Origin: Clostridia bacterium
GTDB taxonomy: Bacteria > Bacillota > Clostridia > Oscillospirales > Acutalibacteraceae
Assembly (NCBI GenBank): GCA_017465085.1
Contig: JAFTWW010000009.1
Span: 1-46,697 of the forward strand
DNA length: 46,697 nt
Reading direction: 5' to 3'
This document shows, in pieces, positions 7,102 through 14,443 of the stretch. Position 1 is the first letter of the stretch. Each line of letters begins with the position of its first letter. Made by a program: the position numbers and the translations under genes. Under the pieces are notes generated by a model. It was not told where the DNA came from and ran no database searches. It saw nothing but the letters and a program-made list of their open reading frames with translations.

Positions 7102-8859
7102 TTAAATTGAATACTTTTCTTCGTACATATTATATTCGTTAACATACTCTTCAACCGCTCTTGTCTTAACATTACGCAGATACTTATGAGTATCGAGGGT
7201 TTCGGTATGAAGCTGAATGGTATATACGGCTATGTTGGAGCAATGGTCGGAAACACGCTCATAGTTGGTAAGCAAATCGGAGAATACGAAGCCGAGCTGA
7301 ACGGTACATTCGCCCCTCTGAAGTCTATCAACATGGCGGGCTTTAAGTCTATCACGGAGCTTATCGATAACCTGCTCTAAGGGCTCAACCTTAGAAGCCA
7401 TATCAACATCATCGTTTATAAACGAATCCACGGTTATATCCAATATTTCCTTAAGGGCTTCGGTAACAACCGAGATTTCCTTTTTGGCCTCATCGGAGAA
7501 AATAATATTCTTATCCTTAATCTCCTGAGCTAAATCGCAAACATTGAGGGCATGGTCGGTAATACGCTCAAAGTCACTCAAAGAGTGGAGCATACGGGCA
7601 ACCGAATGGGACTCATCAGGGGTTAAATCCTTACTGCTGATTCGCACAAGATATGTACCCAGCTTGTCCTCATACTTATCGGTAAGAGCCTCCGCCTCGC
7701 GAACAGCATCAATTTTATCCTTATCGTAGTTATCAACGGTGCCGATGGCGGTTAAAAGGGCGTTTCTTGTATGCTGGGCCATTTCAACAGTAAGCCTGCG
7801 GCACTCGGAGAGGGCCAAGGGAACATTGTTGAAGATACGCTCGTCCAAAAATACGGTATGGGTTTTTTCTTCCCTATCGGGAACAACCCATTCGCATAAT
7901 CTAATAAGAAGCTTCTTTATAGGTGTTAAAATAATGGTGTTTATGGTGTTGAACAAGGTATGGATTATGGCAACGCCAACCATATTGATTTCAGCCGCCA
8001 GTATGCTGATGCCGAAGGCCTTGAGAACATACATAATAACCATGCAGAGAATGGAGCCAAAAACATTAACCGAGAAGTGCATAACAACAACTCGTTTAGC
8101 AGCCTTATTGGTACCGATACTTGAAATAAGGGCGGTAACGCAGGTGCCGATATTGGCGCCGAGCACCAAGGGAATTGCCATCTGCCAGGTAATTCCACCC
8201 GAAAGAGCGAGAGCCTGAACGATACCGATGGTAGCGGCAGAGGACTGAATAACACCCGTGAAAACGGTGGAAATGAGCAACGCTATTATGGGGCTTTTAA
8301 GGGTTGCAAGAAAATCGTTAAAGCCTGGAATTGTACGAACGCTCTGCATAGAATCGCTCATTAAATCCATACCGCAGATAAGAATGGCAAAGCCGATAAA
8401 TATGTTACCTAATTGCTTTTTCTTCTCGCCCTTTGAAAGCATCTGCATAGCAATACCTATAAAGGCAAGTATAGGAGCGAAATTGCTTGGGTTAAGTAAC
8501 GCTACAAAGAAATTGCTATCCCCAAGCCCCGCAAGGCTTAAGAGCCAGGCAGTAAGGGTGGTGCCCACATTTGAGCCCATTATCATACCGAAGGTGTTTG
8601 AAAACTCCATAATACCCGAATTTACAAGACCTACGAGCATAACTGTCATAGCGGAGGAGGACTGAATTGCTATCGTGATACCCGCGCCTAAGAAGAAACC
8701 TAAAAAGTCATTAGAGGTTACATTTCTCATTGTGCGTTCAAAGCCACCGCCCGCCATTGTTTCAAGACCCTTGGACATAACATTCATACCGAAGAGGAAG
8801 AACGCAAGTCCGCCTACGAGCATCGCAAACATACCTAAAATCTGGGTTGCCATCAACAT
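7102..8859 (-). CDS. nptA: Na+/phosphate cotransporter family protein with PhoU-like C-terminal domain
   Basis: A 585-residue protein. Two inverted Na/Pi-cotransporter repeats carry the signature QSSSAMTVMLVGLVNSG and, in the second, VIQSSAATIGIVQALALSGG, with about 8-9 membrane segments up to residue 310. A long helical cytoplasmic PhoU-like region follows from about 345 to 560. It probably imports phosphate, with the C-terminal region sensing or gating. An upstream GTG exists, but AAGGAGA with ATG at 8859 sets the start. It heads the group running down to folC, with 25 bases between its stop and pduL. Confidence 0.92.
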   Translation of the reverse strand: MLMATQILGMFAMLVGGLAFFLFGMNVMSKGLETMAGGGFERTMRNVTSNDFLGFFLGAGITIAIQSSSAMTVMLVGLVNSGIMEFSNTFGMIMGSNVGTTLTAWLLSLAGLGDSNFFVALLNPSNFAPILAFIGIAMQMLSKGEKKKQLGNIFIGFAILICGMDLMSDSMQSVRTIPGFNDFLATLKSPIIALLISTVFTGVIQSSAATIGIVQALALSGGITWQMAIPLVLGANIGTCVTALISSIGTNKAAKRVVVMHFSVNVFGSILCMVIMYVLKAFGISILAAEINMVGVAIIHTLFNTINTIILTPIKKLLIRLCEWVVPDREEKTHTVFLDERIFNNVPLALSECRRLTVEMAQHTRNALLTAIGTVDNYDKDKIDAVREAEALTDKYEDKLGTYLVRISSKDLTPDESHSVARMLHSLSDFERITDHALNVCDLAQEIKDKNIIFSDEAKKEISVVTEALKEILDITVDSFINDDVDMASKVEPLEQVIDKLRDRLKARHVDRLQRGECTVQLGFVFSDLLTNYERVSDHCSNIAVYTIQLHTETLDTHKYLRNVKTRAVEEYVNEYNMYEEKYSI

Positions 8860-8890
8860 ATCTCTCCTTATCACTTAGCCAAAGTATTTA

Positions 8891-10282
8891 TTAAAAAGCG
8901 ATCTTCTCAGCAATATAGCCTTTAAGCTCACTGATGGGGATTCTTACCTGCTCCATTGTATCTCTATCACGAACGGTAACACAGCCATCGTTCTCGGAAT
9001 CAAAGTCATAGGTAATGCAAAGAGGAGTGCCTATTTCATCCTCTCTTCTGTAGCGCTTACCGATGGAGCCTGCATCATCGAAATCAATCATAAAGTCTTT
9101 TGCCAGCTCGTTCTTAATTTCCATAGCCTTATCAGAAAGCTTTTTGGAAAGAGGAAGAATTGCAGCCTTAAAGGGAGCAAGGGCGGGATGAAGTCGCAAA
9201 ACGACTCTCTTATCACCCTTATCATCAATTTCCTCATCATAAGCGTTGCAAAGGAATGCAAGGGTTACACGGTCGGCTCCCAGAGAGGGCTCAATAACAT
9301 AAGGTACATATTTTTCATTGGTTTCGGGATCGAAATACTCCATAGGCTCGCCCGAATGCTTGGCGTGCTGAGAAAGGTCGTAATCGGTACGGTCGGCAAC
9401 GCCCCACAATTCACCCCAGCCAAACGGGAACAAGAACTCGAAATCGGTGGTAGCCTTAGAGTAGAAGCAAAGCTCATCCGTATCGTGATCACGAAGACGG
9501 AGAGCCTTCTCCTCCATACCGAGACCTAAAAGCCAATCGCGGCAGAAGCCACGCCAGTAATCAAACCACTCAAGGTCGGTACCGGGCTTGCAGAAGAACT
9601 CAAGCTCCATCTGCTCAAACTCTCTTATACGGAATATAAAGTTACCGGGAGTAATCTCATTACGGAAGGATTTACCTATCTGACCTACGCCAAAGGGAAG
9701 CTTTCTGCGGGTTGTTCTCTGAATATTCTTAAAGTTTACGAATATGCCCTGAGCCGTTTCGGGACGAAGATACAGGGTTGATGTGCTATCCTCGGTAACA
9801 CCCTGGAAGGTTTTGAACATAAGATTGAATTTTCTTATATCGGTAAAATCGTGAGAGCCGCAAGAGGGGCAGGCAATCCCGTGTTCACGGATATAGGCCA
9901 TCATCTCATCATCGCTCATAGAAGCGGGGTTATCGTTAAGGTCGTTTTCTGCCACATAATCCTCAATAAGCTTATCGGCTCTGTGCCTCGTTTTGCATTG
10001 ACGGCAATCCATAAGCGGATCGGAAAATCCACCTAAGTGACCTGAAGCCACCCAGGTTTCAGGGTTCATAATTATGGCGCTGTCAAGTCCCACATTATAT
10101 GGGCTCTCCTGCACGAACTTTTTCCACCATGCTTTTTTTATATTGTTTTTAAGCTCAACGCCTAAGGGGCCGTAGTCCCAAGCGTTTGCAAGTCCCCCGT
10201 AGATTTCACTACCGGGATATACAAAACCTCTGCCTTTGGCAAGGTTTACTATCATATCCATAGTTTTACTTGCATTATCCAT
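8891..10282 (-). CDS. glyS: Glycyl-tRNA synthetase, homodimeric class II
   Basis: A 463-residue enzyme of the eukaryote/Firmicutes single-chain type. It has the N-terminal [20 protein letters not shown] (the family's mark), motif 2 region [20 protein letters not shown], motif 3 [13 protein letters not shown] and a C-terminal anticodon-binding domain. A four-cysteine zinc site is plausible in CRQCKTRH...CPSCGSH. The frame opens 8 codons earlier, but AGGAGG plus ATG at 10282 decides the start. Its own promoter is at 10316-10343. No T-box leader is present, unlike many Firmicutes glycyl synthetases. Confidence 0.97.
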   Translation of the reverse strand: MDNASKTMDMIVNLAKGRGFVYPGSEIYGGLANAWDYGPLGVELKNNIKKAWWKKFVQESPYNVGLDSAIIMNPETWVASGHLGGFSDPLMDCRQCKTRHRADKLIEDYVAENDLNDNPASMSDDEMMAYIREHGIACPSCGSHDFTDIRKFNLMFKTFQGVTEDSTSTLYLRPETAQGIFVNFKNIQRTTRRKLPFGVGQIGKSFRNEITPGNFIFRIREFEQMELEFFCKPGTDLEWFDYWRGFCRDWLLGLGMEEKALRLRDHDTDELCFYSKATTDFEFLFPFGWGELWGVADRTDYDLSQHAKHSGEPMEYFDPETNEKYVPYVIEPSLGADRVTLAFLCNAYDEEIDDKGDKRVVLRLHPALAPFKAAILPLSKKLSDKAMEIKNELAKDFMIDFDDAGSIGKRYRREDEIGTPLCITYDFDSENDGCVTVRDRDTMEQVRIPISELKGYIAEKIAF

Positions 10283-10315
10283 TTGTTTTTCCTCCTGAAA
10301 AATCATATTTACTCG

Positions 10316-10343
10316 ATTATAATTCTAATAAAAATTGTGTCAA
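10316..10343 (-). promoter_or_regulatory. glyS promoter
   Basis: Minus strand -35 TTGACA (10338-10343), 16-bp spacer and a perfect -10 TATAAT (10316-10321). The transcription start would fall about 25-30 bases before the glyS ATG, so the leader is too short to hold a T-box riboswitch. Confidence 0.85.
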
Positions 10344-10406
10344 AAGTCAATAAGAAAACATATATTTAATAAAGCTTTGGGCAAACTAAAATAAAAAACT
10401 CCCCAC

Positions 10407-10435
10407 TTGACATCTTAAAATGTATAGTTTATACT
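10407..10435 (+). promoter_or_regulatory. Promoter of the small two-gene unit
   Basis: Plus strand -35 TTGACA (10407-10412), 17-bp spacer, -10 TATACT (10430-10435), diverging from the glyS promoter. The leader is about 20 bases, ending in the ribosome binding site CGGAGGT. Confidence 0.83.
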
Positions 10436-10463
10436 TTTAATAGTTTTCTACGGAGGTACTTTT

Positions 10464-10724
10464 ATGGATATAAGCAAAATTCAACTTCACAATATTAACC
10501 TTAAAGAGTTTCTTGATGCTATCGACCACTGCAAAGGCGATGTTTTCCTTGAAACCGATGAGGGCGATTCATTAAATCTTAAATCAAAGCTTTGCCAGAT
10601 TATAGGACTTAGCAGCATTCTTTCCAATCCCGAGATTGGCGAGGCAACAATCCGTTGCACCAACCCCGAGGATGAAACCATGCTCTTCAGATTTAATCTC
10701 TACGGCAAAATTGATGAGAAATAG
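10464..10724 (+). CDS. HPr-fold, Crh-like small protein (no catalytic His)
   Basis: An 86-residue protein. DVFLETDEGDSLNLKS followed by a hydrophobic stretch lines up with the HPr/Crh core (in Bacillus Crh DVFLEKDGKKVNAKS), placing Ser41 where HPr carries the regulatory Ser46. ATIRCTNPEDE fits the next strand and helix. The HARPA active-site segment around His15 is absent. From the family, such a protein would be phosphorylated by HPr kinase on serine but could not pass phosphate in the PTS. That role is inference; residue 42 is Lys, where HPr has a hydrophobic contact. It is co-transcribed with the next gene, 11 bases apart. Confidence 0.6.
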   Translation: MDISKIQLHNINLKEFLDAIDHCKGDVFLETDEGDSLNLKSKLCQIIGLSSILSNPEIGEATIRCTNPEDETMLFRFNLYGKIDEK

Positions 10725-10735
10725 GAGAAAATAAG

Positions 10736-11011
10736 ATGTCTGAAAAATTTTTAACCTACAAGGGCAAACCCCTTGTTAGAAACGGCAACGAAATCTACTA
10801 CGGCGATATGAGTGAAAAGCTGGTAGTAAGGTTTGAAATTCTCTCTTACAAAAAGGATGGAAACATCGAGCTTGCCGATAAGGTAACCGTTCAGCTACTT
10901 GATAGCAACACCGATGCGCCCATTAAGGATAGAGTTAAGAAGGAAAGCACAAAGAACTCATTCTTCGAAGCCCTCGATTTAGGCTTCACTTGGCTTGAAA
11001 GATCGCTTTAA
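10736..11011 (+). CDS. Conserved small protein of unknown function
   Basis: A 91-residue soluble protein, opening MSEKFLTYKGKPLVRNGNEI. No signal peptide, membrane helix, cysteine or metal motif is visible. The predicted shape is mostly beta, with a KVTVQLLD strand and a C-terminal helix (NSFFEALDLGFTWLERSL). I recognise it only as a type of protein seen in gut Clostridia without assigned function. AGGAGA precedes the ATG. It shares a promoter with the HPr-like gene and is followed by a strong terminator, so the two form a self-contained unit. Confidence 0.8.
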   Translation: MSEKFLTYKGKPLVRNGNEIYYGDMSEKLVVRFEILSYKKDGNIELADKVTVQLLDSNTDAPIKDRVKKESTKNSFFEALDLGFTWLERSL

Positions 11012-11020
11012 GATTGCAAC

Positions 11021-11058
11021 AAAACAGCCGACTTGAAAATTCAAGTCGGCTGTTTTTT
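11021..11058. terminator. Bidirectional terminator
   Basis: A near-perfect stem (aaaacagccgacttg / caagtcggctgtttt) with a short loop is followed by T-runs on both strands. It ends the plus-strand small-protein unit and, on the minus strand, the ClC gene, whose stop codon lies at its edge. Confidence 0.93.
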
Positions 11059-12322
11059 ATCCTGCATTGCGCTCAATATCGCTATCATCTGTTTTTGAAA
11101 ACAAAAGCTTCTGGCTTGTGTAAAGCCCCGTATATCCCGAAAGGAGAAAGCTCGTTACTGCCGAAACGGCATAGAAAACTATTCCCTCGCCGCCAAACAG
11201 CTCTACACAGAGAATTACGGTTGCAATCGGGCAGTTTGTAACACCGCTGAAAAGCGCCGCCATACCTATAGCCGCGCCGAAGACGGTATCGATACCCAAA
11301 ATTCCACCTAAAGCGCAGCCGAGAGCCGCGCCTGTAAACAGGGCTGGAATAATTTCACCGCCCTTAAAGCCTGAGCCTACGGTAATTGCGGTGAATATGA
11401 TTTTAAGTAAAAAAGCGTAGAAGACCACCTGATCTCCCTCGAATATGCTTACTATTCCCTCCATACCGCTTCCGTTATAATCGGTGGTACGAAGAAGCAG
11501 AGTGAGTAGCAGAATAACTCCGCCGCCAAGCATTATACGAAGATACGGATTGGGGGCTATAGATGAAAATAATTTTTCAGAAATACGCAAAGCAAGGCAG
11601 AAAAGCATACTCACAAGCGCGCCTGCTATGACGATGGCGCCGAGCTTAACAACATTCAGACCGTTTACCTGCGGAACAAAATCAACATTCAACGGATGTG
11701 CTTTAACCCCTAAAAGCTTAGCAGTAAATGAAGCCGTCACGCTTGAAACAAGGGTTGGGAAAAATGCGCCCGAGCGGAATCGACCTACACTCGTTACCTC
11801 CAAAGCGAATATACAAGCGCACACGGGGGTTCCGAAAACTGCTGAAAACACCGCGGCCATACCGCACATTGTAACAATATGACGGGTCTTATCCTCAAGC
11901 TTAAAAGTCCTGCTCACAAGAGAAGCCACGCTTCCGCCAAGCTGTAACGCCGCGCCCTCTCTGCCTGCCGAGCCTCCAACCAAGTGGGTTATGACCGAGC
12001 CCATAAAGACCGCAGGGGCAAGCAGGGGCGATACGCCCTTCTTATCCCTTACGCTTTCCAAGACATCGTCGGTGCCCACACCTGATACGCGGCAAAGCTT
12101 ATAAACAGCCACGGTAACAAGACATAAAAACGGAAGCAGGAGCAACACCCATTTGTGCTCATTTCTGAATACCGTAACGCCATCCACCGCATAGTGAAAT
12201 GCGGCGCCTATGAGTCCGCATAAAACACCTATGAGAAGGCCAAATCCCAGCCACTTAAAAAATGCAACCGCATACTTGACGGCTATCCGCGAAGTGTTTT
12301 TTATATACTCACCGATTATCAT
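11057..12322 (-). CDS. ClC family chloride channel
   Basis: A 421-residue protein with about 10-12 membrane segments. The selectivity motif GREGAALQLGGS carries the gating glutamate; the usual GREGP has Ala for Pro here. Another conserved segment is GFKGGEIIPALFTGAALG, and VSGVGTDD occupies the place of the GSGIP filter. In the segment around the internal proton glutamate of ClC antiporters the protein has FALEVTS, with Val where antiporters carry the second Glu. That is the pattern of ClC channels. I therefore infer passive chloride conductance, not exchange. No CBS domains follow. It is a single gene. Confidence 0.88.
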   Translation of the reverse strand: MIIGEYIKNTSRIAVKYAVAFFKWLGFGLLIGVLCGLIGAAFHYAVDGVTVFRNEHKWVLLLLPFLCLVTVAVYKLCRVSGVGTDDVLESVRDKKGVSPLLAPAVFMGSVITHLVGGSAGREGAALQLGGSVASLVSRTFKLEDKTRHIVTMCGMAAVFSAVFGTPVCACIFALEVTSVGRFRSGAFFPTLVSSVTASFTAKLLGVKAHPLNVDFVPQVNGLNVVKLGAIVIAGALVSMLFCLALRISEKLFSSIAPNPYLRIMLGGGVILLLTLLLRTTDYNGSGMEGIVSIFEGDQVVFYAFLLKIIFTAITVGSGFKGGEIIPALFTGAALGCALGGILGIDTVFGAAIGMAALFSGVTNCPIATVILCVELFGGEGIVFYAVSAVTSFLLSGYTGLYTSQKLLFSKTDDSDIERNAG

Positions 12323-12396
12323 ATGGGCTATCCCCCTTCCGTTGCGATTTACATATCATACCACTTGTGGCTTAAAAAATCAACCTTGTTAAACAT

Positions 12397-12473
12397 AACT
12401 ATGCATCCAAAACTCGTTCATAACGATGCGAAGCATCTCATAACTCATAACTTGCCGTCAGGCAATCATAGTT
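12397..12473. repeat. Hairpin-rich intergenic repeat element
   Basis: A 77-bp stretch bounded by a 7-bp inverted repeat (aactatg at 12397-12403, catagtt at 12467-12473). Inside are two tight hairpins, gatgc-gaa-gcatc (12425-12437) and ttgcc-gtca-ggcaa (12452-12465), and three copies of TCATAAC, two of them in tandem (12438-12451). It has no coding potential and lies past the rpsI terminator. It looks like a small interspersed repeat of the kind scattered in clostridial genomes; copy number cannot be known from one window. Confidence 0.55.
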
Positions 12474-12487
12474 GTTCTCAAAGAAAT

Positions 12488-12517
12488 AAAAAAGCTCTGC
12501 CGAAGCAGAGCTTTTTT
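12488..12517 (-). terminator. rplM-rpsI operon terminator
   Basis: A perfect 13-bp stem aaaaaagctctgc / gcagagctttttt. On the minus strand the loop is UUCG closed by C-G, the ultra-stable tetraloop, and T6 follows. This shows that the minus strand is the functional direction, ending rpsI. A second perfect hairpin (aatttcggc-aaa-gccgaaatt, 12519-12539) sits between it and the rpsI stop. Confidence 0.92.
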
Positions 12518-12537
12518 GAATTTCGGCAAAGCCGAAA

Positions 12538-12936
12538 TTATCTCTTTGAGAACTGGGGTGCGCGACGTGCGCCTTTGAGACCGTACTTCTTTCTTTCCTT
12601 CATACGAGGATCACGGGTGAGGAATCCTGCCTTCTTGAGTGCGGGACGAAGATTCTCATCGCACTGGAGAAGAGCACGGGAAATACCGTGACGGATTGCG
12701 CCTGCCTGACCTGTAACACCGCCGCCTGCAACACGGCAAACGATATCGAACTTATCGGTGTTCTCGGTAAGTGTTAAGGGCTGGCGAACGATAAGCTTAA
12801 GAGTTTCAAGACCAAAGTAATCGTCTATATCTCTCTCGTTGATGGTGATTTTACCTGTACCGTTGTAGATACGTACACGGGCGACAGAGCTCTTTCTTCT
12901 GCCGGTGCCGTAAAAATAAGGCTTTCCTTCAAACAT
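12538..12936 (-). CDS. rpsI: 30S ribosomal protein S9
   Basis: A 132-residue protein with [34 protein letters not shown] and the C-terminal tail [14 protein letters not shown], which reaches the P-site tRNA in the small subunit. Length and ends are canonical. It is the second gene of the rplM-rpsI operon, 17 bases after rplM, with AAGGAAGGGAG as ribosome binding site. Confidence 0.98.
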   Translation of the reverse strand: MFEGKPYFYGTGRRKSSVARVRIYNGTGKITINERDIDDYFGLETLKLIVRQPLTLTENTDKFDIVCRVAGGGVTGQAGAIRHGISRALLQCDENLRPALKKAGFLTRDPRMKERKKYGLKGARRAPQFSKR

Positions 12937-12953
12937 AATTCTGTCTCCCTTCC

Positions 12954-13382
12954 TTAAAATTCAAGCTTTTCGGGCTTCTGAGCTACCTGAGCAAACTTCT
13001 CATCCTTGTAAACGTGAAGTCTGGTCATAGCCTTGCGGCCGATTGTAGTATCGGGAATCATACCCTTAACTGCAAGCTCCATAGCAAGCTCGGGACGGGT
13101 CTTCATAAGGGTGTTATACTGTACCTCTTTAAGACCGCCAATGAAGCCTGTATGACGGCGATAATACTTCTGCTCTAACTTTTTACCTGTTAAAACTGCC
13201 TTTTCAGCGTTGATAACAACAACGTGGTCGCCGCAATCAACATGGGGAGTAAACTCCGGCTTGCCCTTACCTCTGAGTAAGTCAGCAACCTTTACTGCTG
13301 TACGGCCGAGGGGCTTGCCCGCAGCGTCAACAATATACCATTTACGCTGAATTTCAGCAGGTTTTGCCATAAATGTGGACAT
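12954..13382 (-). CDS. rplM: 50S ribosomal protein L13
   Basis: A 142-residue protein with [35 protein letters not shown] and the C-terminal [19 protein letters not shown]. It binds 23S rRNA early in large-subunit assembly. TGGAGG precedes the first ATG (MSTFMAK), and a second ATG four codons on is less well placed. It heads the operon with rpsI from the promoter at 13427-13455. Confidence 0.98.
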   Translation of the reverse strand: MSTFMAKPAEIQRKWYIVDAAGKPLGRTAVKVADLLRGKGKPEFTPHVDCGDHVVVINAEKAVLTGKKLEQKYYRRHTGFIGGLKEVQYNTLMKTRPELAMELAVKGMIPDTTIGRKAMTRLHVYKDEKFAQVAQKPEKLEF

Positions 13383-13426
13383 AATTCAAAACCTCCAAAA
13401 AAATTCTTTTTCTAATCAGCCTGAAT

Positions 13427-13455
13427 ATAATAACACACCGAAAAAACTTTGTCAA
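13427..13455 (-). promoter_or_regulatory. rplM-rpsI promoter
   Basis: Minus strand -35 TTGACA (13450-13455), 17-bp spacer, -10 TATTAT (13427-13432). The start site would leave a leader of about 40 bases. No separate L13-binding structure stands out. Confidence 0.87.
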
Positions 13456-13588
13456 CACTATTTTTCAAAAATTTTAATCTAAAAAACGAAATCTCCGTTT
13501 TCCTCGTTTTTTCTTCCATTTCCTCGTTTTTGCTAACTTATGATTTTTGAAAAAATCACTGCCTTTTTCACCTGCTTTTATATTTTAA

Positions 13589-13617
13589 TTGAATTTAGGA
13601 CTTATTTATGGTATCAT
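13589..13617 (+). promoter_or_regulatory. Candidate promoter of the ymdB-recG operon
   Basis: Plus strand TTGAAT (13589-13594), 17-bp spacer, TATCAT (13612-13617), about 35 bases before the ymdB start. The hexamers are imperfect. The stretch 13456-13588 between the divergent promoters is AT-rich with repeated TTTTCCTCGTTTTT-like pieces and no gene. Confidence 0.6.
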
Positions 13618-13651
13618 TATTTAAAATATGTTTTGCGGAAGGGATGGTTTT

Positions 13652-14443
13652 ATGCGAATACTTGCGGTAGGCGATATATATTCTGTATACGGATGCGAAT
13701 GCGCCTTAAAGCTCATCCCTAAAATCAAAAGGCAGGAGCACATTGATTTAGTTATTGCCAACGGTGAAAACTCCGCCCTCGGCAACGGTATAACACCCGA
13801 GAGCGCCGATATGCTTTTTGCCGCAGGCGTTGATGTTATAACGGGGGGCAATCACTCCCTTCGCCGAAAAGAAATCTATGATATGCTTGATGAAAGCCCT
13901 TTTCTTTTAAGGCCTCACAATATGGTCTGCGATTACGGTACGGGCTACCGCCTTATAGATTTAGGCAGATACTCCGTTGCGGTTATCAATCTATTAGGTC
14001 ACGCTTTTATAGAAAGGCAGGAAACCACCAACCCCTTTACCGCCGCCGATGAGTTAATTGAAAGAGCAAAGGCGGATGGCGCTAAATATATTTTTGTGGA
14101 TTTTCACGCCGAGGCTACGGGTGAGAAAAAGGCTTTGGGGCTTTATCTTGACGGCAGGGTTTCTGCCATTTTCGGCACCCACACTCATATCCCTACTGCC
14201 GATGCGCAGATTTTGCCTCAAGGCAGCGGCTATATTACCGACCTTGGCTTTACGGGGGTTGAAAACTCGGTGCTTGGTGTTAAAAGTTCTATAATAATCA
14301 ACCGCTTAAAATCGGGCGGATGCGAAAAATTTGAAGCCGCCGAGGGAAAATGTATTCTTAACGCCTGTATCTTTGATATAGGTGATAACGGTCTGTGCAC
14401 TGCCGTTAAGCAGGTTATAATGAGGGAGGATGCTAATGCTTAA
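13652..14443 (+). CDS. ymdB: YmdB-family metallophosphoesterase
   Basis: A 263-residue protein with the dinuclear-metal motifs in order: ILAVGDIYS, ANGENSALGNGIT, GGNHSLRRKEI, VDFHAEATGEK and IFGTHTHIPTAD. These match the YmdB/TIGR00282 family, phosphodiesterases that hydrolyse cyclic nucleotides and affect biofilm and motility decisions in Bacillus. All metal ligands appear present, although GNHTW is replaced by GNHSL. The longest frame begins at 13628, but GGAAGGG and ATG at 13652 (MRILAVGD) fit the family start. The 3' end overlaps the lipoprotein gene by 8 bases. Confidence 0.9.
   Translation: MRILAVGDIYSVYGCECALKLIPKIKRQEHIDLVIANGENSALGNGITPESADMLFAAGVDVITGGNHSLRRKEIYDMLDESPFLLRPHNMVCDYGTGYRLIDLGRYSVAVINLLGHAFIERQETTNPFTAADELIERAKADGAKYIFVDFHAEATGEKKALGLYLDGRVSAIFGTHTHIPTADAQILPQGSGYITDLGFTGVENSVLGVKSSIIINRLKSGGCEKFEAAEGKCILNACIFDIGDNGLCTAVKQVIMREDANA

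Noticed and set aside
10283-10463. T-box riboswitch before glyS
   Set aside because: The promoter lies only about 35 bases from the glyS start and no specifier or T-box sequence is visible.
13652-14443. ymdB as a decayed gene because GNHTW reads GNHSL
   Set aside because: All metal-binding motifs and the full length are intact, so it is treated as a functional variant.
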